From NCBI GenBank assembly GCA_029866125.1, contig JARWZZ010000015.1:310001-374000 (forward strand): a DNA stretch of 64,000 bases, read 5' to 3'. The notes below the pieces were generated by a model. It worked only from the letters and a program-made list of their open reading frames with translations, was not told the DNA's origin and ran no database searches. The position numbers were made by a program, and so were the translations under genes. The DNA comes from Limnobacter sp. GTDB lineage: Bacteria; Pseudomonadota; Gammaproteobacteria; Burkholderiales; Burkholderiaceae_B. Shown piece by piece: positions 54,343 to 63,577 of this stretch (positions within the stretch are counted from its first letter, which is position 1; each line of letters starts with the position of its first letter).

Positions 54343-56061
54343 TTACGGCGCCGAAGCTGGCAGTTTTGTTCGCGGGTTTAACCTGCGAGTCAGCTGCATT
54401 TCCCAAGTGTCATTGCACAAGCCAGCCTGTTTTCGAATGCTGCTGGCCACTTGGTGCGCTGCCAAGGCGGCCCAAGTCAGTCCGCGCGAGGCGTAAGCCG
54501 TATTCAGGTAAACCGTTGGCTTACCCTGCATCACACCCAACTCAGCACCCACCACAGAGCTTACAACGGGGCCCACCACAGGCAAACGGTCAGGCCACAC
54601 AAAGCGCACCGCACAGCGGCTGTCTACATGTTGGCCCAAGCGCAGGGTCGGAAATGCAGCCTGAAATCGGGCAATATTCAGTGCGTCTGAAGCTTCGGTA
54701 GGCATCAATTCACCCACAGGCCGCTCGTAGGTGGCACCCAGCAGCACCCAAGTCTCTGCAGGTGGGGCAATGGCATAACTTTCACCGGAGGCCACATGGG
54801 GAATATTGTTCGCCGCTTGTTCGCTCTTCTGCATCCGGGTAATTTGCCCTTTCACACTGTTGGAATTACCGGGGTTTAACATGGCCACTGCAAATGACTC
54901 TTGAGCGCAAGCCACCACCACAGCGTCCACATGCTGCCCAAGCTGAACATGCAGCGTGGACAAGTCTTTGACTTTGCAACCGTAATGCACCTTCAAGCGT
55001 GGCCCGCAGGCCTTTATATTGGCTTGCACCCACCGGGCAGGTTTGGCCCATGCGCCTTGCGGAAAAAACAGCCCGTGGAGCGGTGTTTCCATCTTGCTAA
55101 AGGGTTCGGCCCACTGCACCACATTGTCCGGGAATTGCAGTTGTGCCAAAGTGCCCTGCGTGCGCTGCACCTCATCCGGCGGTATGGTTTGCAAATGGCC
55201 GGGGGTGTCCCAATCCATCCCTTTGACCAGCAGGCCTTGCCGAGTCAAACTTTCCAAGGCTTGTAAGCTGAACTCGCAGCCCAAGCGGGTAAGCTGGGAC
55301 AAAGGCGTGTCGTCCCGCGTAATATGGGGGTGAAACGCACCCACCCAATTGCCCGAAGCACCTGCTGCGGGGCCGTCTGCAGCATCCAACAGGTGCACCT
55401 CAAACCCTTGGTCACACAGCGCCTTGGCGGTGCAGGTGCCTGCAATGCCCGCGCCAACCACGGCAATGCTAAAAGCCACAGCCCGAGGCGTGTGCAAGGG
55501 CTTGGCTTGCAACAAACAATCCAAATGCCGCTGGGGTTTCGGGGTTAATTTCAGCTTAAGCTGGGCTGCATCCAAATGCCCTGTAAGCTGCATCAAACCA
55601 CGCTCTTGGTCGCCAAACCACAACCACAGGGTGCAACGCCAAGGCTGGAACTGAATGCAGTGCAAACCGGGTGTGGCGGCAGGCCAGTGGCGCAACATCC
55701 AATCCAACGCGTCAGAGCCATCACTGCCATTCAACCAAAAGCAACGTAGGCTCTCTAAACTCCAAGGATTCAAATCCAAGGCATACACATTCAACTGGGG
55801 CTGAGGGCTGGCACTATTTTGTGAGCGGGAGTCGGCCTGAGTTTCATGCCACAATTGCAGCAGGCTTAAAAATTGAACGCCATTGCCCATGGCATCAATC
55901 AGAACGAATTGATCGGCGCAGGCCGAGTTTTGCTGCCATGGCAATCGCTTAGACCAAGTATCATAGGCTTGAGTAAGCGCCAGCGCGGGTGTCAATTCTT
56001 CCGGTTGTTGCACGGAGGGTTGAAACGCAGGGGCGTTGGAAATGGCTTGGTAGCGATTCAT
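54343..56061 (-). CDS. mnmC: MnmC-like tRNA modification protein with eroded methyltransferase half
   Basis: 572 residues. The C-terminal half (about 195-560) is an intact FAD-dependent oxidase: SIAVVGAGIAGTCTAKALCDQGFEVHLLDA, PAAGASGNWVGAFHPHI and RFVWPDRLPVVGPV. The N-terminal part matches MnmC's methyltransferase only in outline: the SAM loop reads LIDAMGNGVQFLSLL and the conserved FLDGFAPAKNP catalytic segment is missing, leaving about 190 residues instead of about 245. The protein probably oxidises cmnm5U-type tRNA but may no longer methylate it. Confidence 0.85.
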   Translation of the reverse strand: MNRYQAISNAPAFQPSVQQPEELTPALALTQAYDTWSKRLPWQQNSACADQFVLIDAMGNGVQFLSLLQLWHETQADSRSQNSASPQPQLNVYALDLNPWSLESLRCFWLNGSDGSDALDWMLRHWPAATPGLHCIQFQPWRCTLWLWFGDQERGLMQLTGHLDAAQLKLKLTPKPQRHLDCLLQAKPLHTPRAVAFSIAVVGAGIAGTCTAKALCDQGFEVHLLDAADGPAAGASGNWVGAFHPHITRDDTPLSQLTRLGCEFSLQALESLTRQGLLVKGMDWDTPGHLQTIPPDEVQRTQGTLAQLQFPDNVVQWAEPFSKMETPLHGLFFPQGAWAKPARWVQANIKACGPRLKVHYGCKVKDLSTLHVQLGQHVDAVVVACAQESFAVAMLNPGNSNSVKGQITRMQKSEQAANNIPHVASGESYAIAPPAETWVLLGATYERPVGELMPTEASDALNIARFQAAFPTLRLGQHVDSRCAVRFVWPDRLPVVGPVVSSVVGAELGVMQGKPTVYLNTAYASRGLTWAALAAHQVASSIRKQAGLCNDTWEMQLTRRLNPRTKLPASAP

Positions 56062-56157
56062 ACCCGTTTTGTGAAGGCAAAGGTGTAACTCAAGGGGGTA
56101 ACTTTAAACCCCTTTGTAGCGAAGTCAGAACTATCCCCGTCAATTGGAAAGATAACA

Positions 56158-58320
56158 ATGAAAATAATCAAACTGCTGGTGCTGCTGGTTTTTGTGGGCC
56201 TGATTGTGGCGTTTTTTGCCACCGGGTTGAATGAGCAGTTAACCCTGGCTTCGTTCAAAGCCCAACAGGCTGAGCTGGCCCAATTGAATTCGGACAACCC
56301 TTGGTTGGTGGGCGGTGTGTATTTCGGCTTGTATGTGCTGGTTACAGCGCTTTCCCTGCCAGGTGCGGCCATTATGACCTTGGCGGGCGGTGCGCTGTTT
56401 GGCTTGGCAACGGGTTTGATTCTGGTCAGCTTTGCATCCAGCATCGGCGCTACATTGGCTTTTCTGGCTAGTCGCTTTTTACTCAAAGACTGGGTGCAGT
56501 CCAAGTTTGGTGACCGCTTGAAAGCCATTAACCAAGGGGTTGAAAAGGAGGGCGGTTTTTACCTGTTCACCTTGCGTTTGGTGCCTGCATTTCCGTTTTT
56601 TGTAATCAACTTGGTGATGGGCCTTACACCCATCAAGCCATTTACGTTTTACTGGGTAAGCCAGCTTGGGATGCTGGCGGGCACCGCGGTGTACGTGAAT
56701 GCGGGCACGCAATTGGGCCAGCTGGATTCACTGAGCGGCATTTTGTCGCCGGGCTTGCTGGGCAGTTTTGTGTTGCTGGGTATTTTCCCGATTGTTGCCA
56801 AAAAAATTCTCGACAAAATCAAATCGGCACGCGTGTACAGCGGGTTTAAAAAACCCAAATCATTTGACCGCAACATCGTGGTCATTGGCGCGGGCTCTGC
56901 CGGCTTGGTCACCAGTTACATTGCCGCTGCAGTCAAAGCCAAAGTCACCTTGGTCGAACGCCACAAAATGGGCGGGGACTGCCTCAACACCGGTTGTGTG
57001 CCATCCAAAGCCCTCATTCGCTCTGCCAAATTTCTGCGCCAAGTGGAAAAAGCCAAAACCTTGGGTATTCGTGAAGCCTCCGCCACATTTGATTTTGCTG
57101 AGGTGATGGAACGCGTTCAACGCGTTATCAAAACCGTTGAGCCGCATGACTCGATTGAGCGCTACACCGGCTTGGGTGTGGAAGTGAAAGAGGGCTCCGC
57201 AAAAATCCTCAGCCCTTGGGAAGTACAAATCCAGCTGAATGACGGAAAAACCGAAACACTCAGCACCAAAAATATTGTGATTGCAACAGGTGCAAGGCCT
57301 TTTGTGCCCTCCATTCCGGGCTTGGAAGAGGTGGGTTATTACACCTCCGACGATGTGTGGAATTTGCGGGTGCAGCCAGACCGCTTGATGGTACTGGGTG
57401 GCGGCCCCATTGGTTGTGAATTGACTCAAACCTTTGCACGCCTGGAAACCTTGGTGACCCAAGTGGAGTTTGCGCCCCGCTTGATGATTCGCGAAGACAT
57501 AGAGGTGTCTGAATACGTGCAACAGCAGTTTGAGAAAGAGCGGATTGATGTGCGTTTGAACACCCGCCCTGTGAAGTTTGCAGTGGAAGACGGGCAAAAA
57601 GTGGCTTATTTGGAAACCACCAACCCCGTAGACAAGTCCACCCACACATCACGTGTGGAGTTTGATGCGCTGCTATTGGCTGTGGGTCGAACGGCCAATT
57701 TGACTGGTTTTGGTTTGGAAGATTTGGGTATTGAAACCAGCAAAACAGTGGTTACCAACGAGTATTTGCAAACCAAATACCCCAACATTTACGCCGCAGG
57801 CGATGTAGCGGGGCCTTACCAATTTACCCACACAGCAGCGCATCAGGCTTGGTATGCGGCGGTTAACAGTTTGTTTGGGCGGTTCAAAAAATTCAAGGCC
57901 GATTACACCGTCATTCCTTGGACCACATTCACCGACCCCGAAGTGGCACGTGTCGGTTTGAATGAGCAAGAAGCCCAAGCCCAAGGAATTGCCTACGAGA
58001 TAAGCCACTACGGGCTGGACGACTTAGACCGAGCCATTGCCGACGAAGCGGCCCATGGCTGGGTGAAAGTACTGACTGTGCCCGGCAAAGACACAATTTT
58101 GGGCGCCACCATTGTGGGCGAACATGCTGGCGACCTGCTGTGTGAATATGTATTGGCCATGCGCCATGGCCTGGGTATGAACAAAATTTTGGGCACCATC
58201 CACACCTACCCCACTTGGGCGGAGGCCAACAAGTACACGGCGGGCGTGTGGAAAAAAGCGCATGCCCCTGAAAAATTGCTCAAATGGGTGGAGCGCTTCC
58301 ACGCGTGGGAACGAGGCTAA
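56158..58320 (+). CDS. TVP38/DedA-like membrane domain fused to a pyridine nucleotide-disulfide oxidoreductase
   Basis: A 720-residue fusion. Residues 1-225 are a TVP38/TMEM64 (SNARE-associated, DedA-like) membrane region: LPGAAIMTLAGGALFG, then PAFPFFVINLVMGLTPI. Residues 240-700 are a flavin disulfide reductase: IVVIGAGSAGLVTSYIA, redox pair Cys275-Cys280 in GGDCLNTGCVPSKALIRS, NAD motif VLGGGPIGCELTQTF, AAGDVAGPYQFTH and the C-terminal HTYPTWAEANKYT. Mercuric reductase-like, but without an N-terminal heavy-metal domain. The electron acceptor is unknown. Confidence 0.88.
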   Translation: MKIIKLLVLLVFVGLIVAFFATGLNEQLTLASFKAQQAELAQLNSDNPWLVGGVYFGLYVLVTALSLPGAAIMTLAGGALFGLATGLILVSFASSIGATLAFLASRFLLKDWVQSKFGDRLKAINQGVEKEGGFYLFTLRLVPAFPFFVINLVMGLTPIKPFTFYWVSQLGMLAGTAVYVNAGTQLGQLDSLSGILSPGLLGSFVLLGIFPIVAKKILDKIKSARVYSGFKKPKSFDRNIVVIGAGSAGLVTSYIAAAVKAKVTLVERHKMGGDCLNTGCVPSKALIRSAKFLRQVEKAKTLGIREASATFDFAEVMERVQRVIKTVEPHDSIERYTGLGVEVKEGSAKILSPWEVQIQLNDGKTETLSTKNIVIATGARPFVPSIPGLEEVGYYTSDDVWNLRVQPDRLMVLGGGPIGCELTQTFARLETLVTQVEFAPRLMIREDIEVSEYVQQQFEKERIDVRLNTRPVKFAVEDGQKVAYLETTNPVDKSTHTSRVEFDALLLAVGRTANLTGFGLEDLGIETSKTVVTNEYLQTKYPNIYAAGDVAGPYQFTHTAAHQAWYAAVNSLFGRFKKFKADYTVIPWTTFTDPEVARVGLNEQEAQAQGIAYEISHYGLDDLDRAIADEAAHGWVKVLTVPGKDTILGATIVGEHAGDLLCEYVLAMRHGLGMNKILGTIHTYPTWAEANKYTAGVWKKAHAPEKLLKWVERFHAWERG

Positions 58321-59314
58321 GCTGCTGAAAATTCTGAAGCAAAAAAAGGTTCACCCCGCCTTGTTGAGCCAAACGCTTCAACACGGCGGCGGACTTCTCA
58401 AAGTTATCCATCGCCTTGGGCATGGGTTGCAGAGGGGTTGGGCTTGCACCTTGCAGTAGGGGTTGAGTAAAGTCATCCCAGTGAATCAAGTAAACCTGCT
58501 TGGCTTTGGGCTGAATAACCAGCTCCTGCCAATACGCCTCGATTTGCGATTCTTTGAGTTTGCCCAGCCCACCCACGCCCAAAAAAACCGTGTCGGTTTG
58601 AATACCCTTGGTTTGCCCCGGAATAAAGCCTGCACTGGGTTGAATAATGGCCAAAACGCCATCGGGTTGCGACTTGTGTTTAACCACGAACATGTAGCTA
58701 ACACCCTCTTTAAACGCCAGTGCATGGGCGGGTAAGGTCAGCGGTTTGGTGTTAAACCCGCCAGTGAAACCTGTTGGGGCGTGGGCCGAGCGAATGGCCT
58801 GTATTTCGAAGTCTCCAAGTTGTTCTGGTGTGCCTTCAGTCAACAGGTGCGTGCGGCTTTTGTCCAGCCCTTGCCCCAAAGCAATTTGCTGGGTAGAGCC
58901 AGATCCCATCACCTGCCCACCATACTGCTTGGCCAGGTAGGGCGCATCCATGCTGTGATCGTAATGGGAATGGGCCACAAACACGGCGGCCAAAACGGGG
59001 GGCACTTTCAAGATTTCAAATGCCTTCTGTGCAGTTTCATCCACACGTGGGCGAAGTACATCGATTTGGGTCAGCATCACGTCCAACACAGGTTGCCGGG
59101 AAAAAAATCCATCCAGCATCCAATTGGTTTTGCCGTCCGTCCACAACATGGATGAGGTGCCCAAAAACAGCATCCTGACCTGGCCCTTGCTGTTGTTGGT
59201 AAGGGCAGGAAAATCTGGCAACGTGGAGCGATTGGTAACCAAGAACCCAACCATGCCAACCAGCACGCACAAACTGGCCAGCACTACCAGCAATCCCCAA
59301 CGTAAAATTTTCAT
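58280..59314 (-). CDS. Membrane-anchored metallo-beta-lactamase-fold protein
   Basis: A 344-residue MBL-fold hydrolase. An N-terminal hydrophobic anchor (LLVVLASLCVLVGMVGFLV) is followed by the metal site VAHSHYDHSMDAP (HxHxDH), a SAHAPTGFTGG region and HWDDFTQPL near the C-terminus. It resembles periplasmic MBL-fold hydrolases; the substrate is unknown. Its last 41 bases overlap, antisense, the 3' end of the oxidoreductase gene. Confidence 0.82.
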   Translation of the reverse strand: MKILRWGLLVVLASLCVLVGMVGFLVTNRSTLPDFPALTNNSKGQVRMLFLGTSSMLWTDGKTNWMLDGFFSRQPVLDVMLTQIDVLRPRVDETAQKAFEILKVPPVLAAVFVAHSHYDHSMDAPYLAKQYGGQVMGSGSTQQIALGQGLDKSRTHLLTEGTPEQLGDFEIQAIRSAHAPTGFTGGFNTKPLTLPAHALAFKEGVSYMFVVKHKSQPDGVLAIIQPSAGFIPGQTKGIQTDTVFLGVGGLGKLKESQIEAYWQELVIQPKAKQVYLIHWDDFTQPLLQGASPTPLQPMPKAMDNFEKSAAVLKRLAQQGGVNLFLLQNFQQLSLVPTRGSAPPI

Positions 59315-59390
59315 TGCGTCTCCCTAATGCCTAATGCCTCAGGCATGACTTGCTGTTCTTGTGTTGAATCGCTGGACTCAATCTTAACCT

Positions 59391-59434
59391 CACAAAACAA
59401 AAAACCCCGACACATCTTAAGACGCTCGGGGTTT
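59391..59434 (-). terminator. Terminator of the cytochrome P460 gene
   Basis: TCGGGGTTT (59426-59434) and AAACCCCGA (59402-59410) pair perfectly over 9 bases. Read on the minus strand the hairpin is followed by TTTTTTGTTTTG, ending the minus-strand transcript 20 bases after the cytochrome gene. Confidence 0.85.
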
Positions 59435-59453
59435 CCAACTCACAGAAATTTAA

Positions 59454-60056
59454 TCACTTCAACACTTGGCTGGCCTGCTTCACGTCTTGCGTGGTCATGG
59501 CAACCATACCGGCGTGGCTTTCCAGCATTTGTGCATAGCTGGGGCCATCTACGCTGGCACGCTTTTCAAAGTACTTGGCATAGTGAAATACATAGTCGTC
59601 TTTGGCCAGTGGGATGTGGCAACCACGGCATGTGCCGTAATCCACTTTTTTGGGTTGGCCAGCGGGGTCAAATGCGCTGTAAACCCAGTCACCTGTTTTC
59701 ATGCCTTCCGGTGCTGTGGAACCCCAGCCGCTGCCTTTGTACATCACAAACACTTGGTCCAAATCACCCTTGACCATTTTGCCGCCATCGGCCTTGGTGG
59801 CTTTGTAAATCTCCATCACGAATTGTGTCCCGTTGGGGAATGCTTCGCCATTCTTGGCTTCAGTGCCTTTGGTGTTGATGTAAATATCACGCACGTGGCC
59901 GGTGGGTTTCTCGATACCTGCCAAGAAAACAGGCCATGTTTTATACGCGTTGGGCATTGCCAACTCGCCGTCTTTGGGTGCTGGCCCAAACATGCCCCCA
60001 GCGGCACAACCCGCCAAAACAGTTGCAGCGCCGGCTGCCAGTAAAAATTTCTTCAT
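59454..60056 (-). CDS. Cytochrome P460 family lipoprotein
   Basis: A 200-residue c-type haem protein with a lipoprotein signal (VLAGCAAGG, Cys17) and a cytochrome P460 domain: the haem-binding CRGCH in VDYGTCRGCHIPLAKDDYVF, preceded by GDWVYSAFDPAGQP. In nitrifiers P460 oxidises hydroxylamine; homologues elsewhere are mostly uncharacterised. It is monocistronic with its own terminator. A Lys haem cross-link, the P460 hallmark, cannot be proven by eye. Confidence 0.85.
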   Translation of the reverse strand: MKKFLLAAGAATVLAGCAAGGMFGPAPKDGELAMPNAYKTWPVFLAGIEKPTGHVRDIYINTKGTEAKNGEAFPNGTQFVMEIYKATKADGGKMVKGDLDQVFVMYKGSGWGSTAPEGMKTGDWVYSAFDPAGQPKKVDYGTCRGCHIPLAKDDYVFHYAKYFEKRASVDGPSYAQMLESHAGMVAMTTQDVKQASQVLK

Positions 60057-60215
60057 TCTTTCCCCCGACTAGAATTGATGAATAAGGTCAGTCCAATTTC
60101 TAAACAAACTTTATTCAAGAGTGACAAAGTTAAACCGCGACATTCTTTTTTGCAATCCCTGCTTTACTTATCAGGGTAAGCACCAGTAAGGCAAGCGCAT
60201 TCCCTTCCCCACAAA

Positions 60216-60246
60216 CCATGTGACAAATCAATGAACTGTCACATGG
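60216..60246. promoter_or_regulatory. Perfect 10-base inverted repeat upstream of the PhoX-type gene
   Basis: CCATGTGACA (60216-60225) and TGTCACATGG (60237-60246) form an exact inverted repeat with an 11-base spacer, 94 bases before the start at 60340 and about 160 from the divergent cytochrome gene. Each arm contains TGTCACA, like half a Pho box, but a Pho box uses direct repeats. Confidence 0.6.
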
Positions 60247-60339
60247 AATAGCCACCTAAAACCAAAATCCAAACTAAGAAGTATTAGCTGAATTGATATC
60301 ACGCTTGATGTCTCAATTGATTTGCAAGGCAATCCAATC

Positions 60340-61740
60340 ATGAAGCAGTCCACACATTCAGCGCCCACCGCAGTACAAGCCCATTTTCAAACTCAGCGTC
60401 GAACCCTTTTACAAGCCTTTTTGACCGGGGCGGCGGCCAGCTCATTGCCTTGGTTGGCCGGTTGCGGCACGGATTCAAACTCGACCAGCACCACTCAACC
60501 CCAAAACTCCCCTGCTGTCGTACCCAATCGATTCAATGCATCTGGGGCGGTGGATGGCAAGTACCGATTCCGCAACATAGGCCCACTCGGTGAGCCTGAC
60601 GCGAATGGCGTGCGGGTGGCAAAAGGCTTTTCCACTCGCGTGGTGGCAATCAGCAACTTGCCCCCAGCACCCGGTGCAGACCCCTGGCACATATTCAATG
60701 ACGGGGGTGGCGTGGTGCCGCGCGACAATGGCGGCTGGATTTATTGCTCCAACAGTGAGGTGCCGGGCGTGGGTACCCTTGGTTTTCAAGTACCGCAACT
60801 GGCCCCATTGACCAACCCCATCGAGAATTTTGTGCCCGGCTTGGGCGGCGCAAGCGCTTTGGTGTTTGACGCGGACGGCACAGTGGTGGACAGCTATCGA
60901 ATCCTGTCAGGCACCACATTCAATTGTGCAGGCGTCATCACACCCTGGAAAACTTGGCTAAGTTGCGAAGAAGTACCCACTGGCCTTGTGTGGGAATGCG
61001 ACCCCCTGGGTTTGAAAGCAGCCCGCCCGCTGCCCGCACTGGGCTTGTTCAGCCACGAAGCAGTTGCGATTGACTCCGTACGCCGTGTGTTCTACATGAC
61101 TGAAGACACGCCCGATGGACGGTTTTACCGCTGGGTACCTGCAGCCTCGGATTGGTCTGACAGCAGCAAACCCGCCAAAATGGAAAATGGCCTGTTGCAG
61201 GTTTTAAAGGTCAAGTTGCCCGTAAACGATGCGCTCAAAGCACCCATCGCCTATGAATGGGTGAATGCCCTCAACCCCACCGCCCCACAAACAGAAAACC
61301 GGATTGCAGACACTGCGGTTTTTGACGGCGGCGAGGGCGTTTGGTACCAAAACGACCGCGTGTTTTTTGCCACCAAAGGTGACAACCGCATTTGGATGTT
61401 GAACACCACCGCCCAAACGCTGGAGGTGGTTTATGACTTCAACACCGCCAAAGCCCCCAACAACATCCTCAGCGGCGTAGACAACATCACCATGACCCCG
61501 TTTGGTGAAGTGCTGGTGGCCGAAGACGGCGGCGACATGCAAGTGGTAGTGGTGTATCCGGATGGTGTGACCGTGCCCCTGTTGCAAATTGTCGGCCAAG
61601 ACCAATCGGAAATTGCCGGCATTGCATTCAGCCCGGACGGCAAACGCATGTACTTCACCAGCGACCGTGGAGGCCCCGCCTTGCAAGGTGGGTACGGCTT
61701 GGGCTTGGGCATGCTGTATGAGCTGATTATTCCAGAATAA
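60340..61740 (+). CDS. phoX: PhoX-type (DUF839) phosphatase, Tat-exported
   Basis: A 466-residue DUF839 protein. The ATG at 60340 follows AAGG. The signal region (QTQRRTLLQAFLTGAAASSLPWLAGCG) has twin Arg and a possible lipobox. The beta-propeller segments include TPWKTWLSCEEVPTG, YRWVPA, VWYQNDRVFFATKGDNRIW and SPDGKRMYFTSDRGG. PhoX members are alkaline phosphatases needing Ca and Fe; the family also has untested members. It is followed by phoD, suggesting phosphorus scavenging. Confidence 0.85.
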   Translation: MKQSTHSAPTAVQAHFQTQRRTLLQAFLTGAAASSLPWLAGCGTDSNSTSTTQPQNSPAVVPNRFNASGAVDGKYRFRNIGPLGEPDANGVRVAKGFSTRVVAISNLPPAPGADPWHIFNDGGGVVPRDNGGWIYCSNSEVPGVGTLGFQVPQLAPLTNPIENFVPGLGGASALVFDADGTVVDSYRILSGTTFNCAGVITPWKTWLSCEEVPTGLVWECDPLGLKAARPLPALGLFSHEAVAIDSVRRVFYMTEDTPDGRFYRWVPAASDWSDSSKPAKMENGLLQVLKVKLPVNDALKAPIAYEWVNALNPTAPQTENRIADTAVFDGGEGVWYQNDRVFFATKGDNRIWMLNTTAQTLEVVYDFNTAKAPNNILSGVDNITMTPFGEVLVAEDGGDMQVVVVYPDGVTVPLLQIVGQDQSEIAGIAFSPDGKRMYFTSDRGGPALQGGYGLGLGMLYELIIPE

Positions 61741-61803
61741 ACCCAGCCTTAGTCACCCCGGCTCTTGTCCCCACCCAACAATTAGAAAGCAAGGATTAAA
61801 ACC

Positions 61804-63564
61804 ATGTCAGCCCCTCGCAGAAAACGCACCCGTGCCCAAAAACGCCCAGGCCTTAGCCGCAGGGGCTTTCTGAGAGGCTTTGGCCTTGTTGGGGCCACCT
61901 TGGTTGGCTCTGCCACACTTCAAGGTTGCGGCAGCGATGGCAGCAGCCCAAGCGGCTCAGGATCTGGCTCGGGCACCCCGACCACCCCCGCAGGTGACGG
62001 AGCCCCGGCCCAAAGCGTCAGCTTTGTGCACAGCGTGGCCAGTGGCGACCCCTTGTTTGATCGGGTAATTTTGTGGACCCGCATTACTCCCACCCAAGCA
62101 GCACAAGCAGTTGCCGGGCGGGTTGAGGTGTTTGAGGACGAGGCATTGACCAAACCGGTCAAATCGATCAACTTCACCACCGATTCCAGCCGCGACTTCA
62201 CAGTCAAAATCGACTGCACAGGCTTGCAGGCCGACAAATTTTATTTCTACCGCTTTACCAGCAATGGCAGCAACAGCCCAGTGGGGCGCACGCGCACCAT
62301 GCCAGCCACGGGCACAGACCGGGCTTTGAACTTGGGTTTGGTCAGTTGCTCTAGCATTGCCCACGGCTTTTTTAATGCCTACAACTTTCTGGCCAAACGG
62401 AATGACCTGGACGCTATAGTCCACCTGGGCGACTACATTTACGAGTATGGCAACGGCGAATACGGTAGCCTGCGCGAGTACCAACCTCCAGGCGAAATCA
62501 AAACCCTGTCCGACTACCGCACCCGCCACTCCCAATACAAGCAGGAGGAAGACCTGCGCGCCCTGCACCTGCGCTACCCGTTTATTACCATTTGGGATGA
62601 CCACGAGTCCGCCGACAACTCCTACACCGATGGGGCCAACAACCACAACGAAGGCGAGGGTGAATGGCCAGTCCGCAAAGCAGCAGCGCAAAAAGCCTAT
62701 GACGAATGGATGCCCATACGCCTGCCAGAACCCGGTAATGCCAATAAAATTTTCCGCAAAATTCAATTGGGCGACATGGCCGAGCTTATTTTATTGGACA
62801 CGCGCCTTTTTGACCGCGATCAAGACTTGGGTATACCCATCAACCCCGTCACCGGCAATGCCTCTGACCCCAACCGCACCATGATTGGCCAAGAGCAAAT
62901 GGATTTCCTGATTGGTGGACTGCGCAACAGCAAAGCCCGCTGGAAGTTGATTGGCAACCAAGTGGTTTTCCATCAATGGATCATCAAACCCGGAGTCAAC
63001 AACCCGGCGCCTGCGCCTGCGCCGGTGCAAGATGTATTGGCCCCTTCAGGCCTGAACGGCGATTCTTGGGATGCTTACAGCGCCGAGCGCCAAAAAATCA
63101 TCCATGCCCTGCGGGGCAGCGATGGCGGCGAGGCCGTGAATGACGTGGTTATTTTGACAGGCGATGTACACAGCGCGTGGGTGGCGGACATCACCGACAA
63201 TCCCAACCTGCCAATTAGCCAGGTAGGCGGTTACAACCCACTGACTGGCGACGGCAGCGTGGCCACCGAGTTTGTAGTCAGCTCGATTACCTCACCCGGC
63301 CTGCCCATTCCAGACGAAGTGGTGCAAGCCATCCGAGTGTCCAGCCCCCACATCAAACACGTCAAAATGAGCGAACGCGGCTACAGCATTTTGCGTTTAA
63401 GCAAAGAAAAGGCAGTGTGTGAGTATTGGGCCGTCAGCACCATTTTACAAAAAGGCGGCACAGAAGCCATGTCGGCCCGGTTTGAAGTGCTCCAAGGCAC
63501 CAACCGCATCAATGCTGGTTTACTGGGCGGCTTGCCTTTACCCATCGCCCTACCCACACCATAA
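61804..63564 (+). CDS. phoD: PhoD-type alkaline phosphatase, Tat-exported
   Basis: A 586-residue PhoD family enzyme. Twin-arginine signal SRRGFLRGFGLVGATL precedes a Ser/Gly-rich stretch (SGSGSGSGTPTTPAG). Metal-site motifs are VHLGDYIYEYGNGEYG, IWDDHESADNSYTD, IGNQVVFHQW and VILTGDVHSAW. It hydrolyses phosphodiesters and monoesters outside the membrane. It lies 63 bases after phoX on the same strand, probably in one operon. Confidence 0.93.
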   Translation: MSAPRRKRTRAQKRPGLSRRGFLRGFGLVGATLVGSATLQGCGSDGSSPSGSGSGSGTPTTPAGDGAPAQSVSFVHSVASGDPLFDRVILWTRITPTQAAQAVAGRVEVFEDEALTKPVKSINFTTDSSRDFTVKIDCTGLQADKFYFYRFTSNGSNSPVGRTRTMPATGTDRALNLGLVSCSSIAHGFFNAYNFLAKRNDLDAIVHLGDYIYEYGNGEYGSLREYQPPGEIKTLSDYRTRHSQYKQEEDLRALHLRYPFITIWDDHESADNSYTDGANNHNEGEGEWPVRKAAAQKAYDEWMPIRLPEPGNANKIFRKIQLGDMAELILLDTRLFDRDQDLGIPINPVTGNASDPNRTMIGQEQMDFLIGGLRNSKARWKLIGNQVVFHQWIIKPGVNNPAPAPAPVQDVLAPSGLNGDSWDAYSAERQKIIHALRGSDGGEAVNDVVILTGDVHSAWVADITDNPNLPISQVGGYNPLTGDGSVATEFVVSSITSPGLPIPDEVVQAIRVSSPHIKHVKMSERGYSILRLSKEKAVCEYWAVSTILQKGGTEAMSARFEVLQGTNRINAGLLGGLPLPIALPTP

Positions 63565-63577
63565 ACCAACAAAAAGC

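Noticed and set aside
60216-60246. Inverted repeat considered as a Pho box
   Set aside because: A Pho box consists of direct 7-base repeats with 4-base spacers; here the halves face each other with an 11-base spacer.
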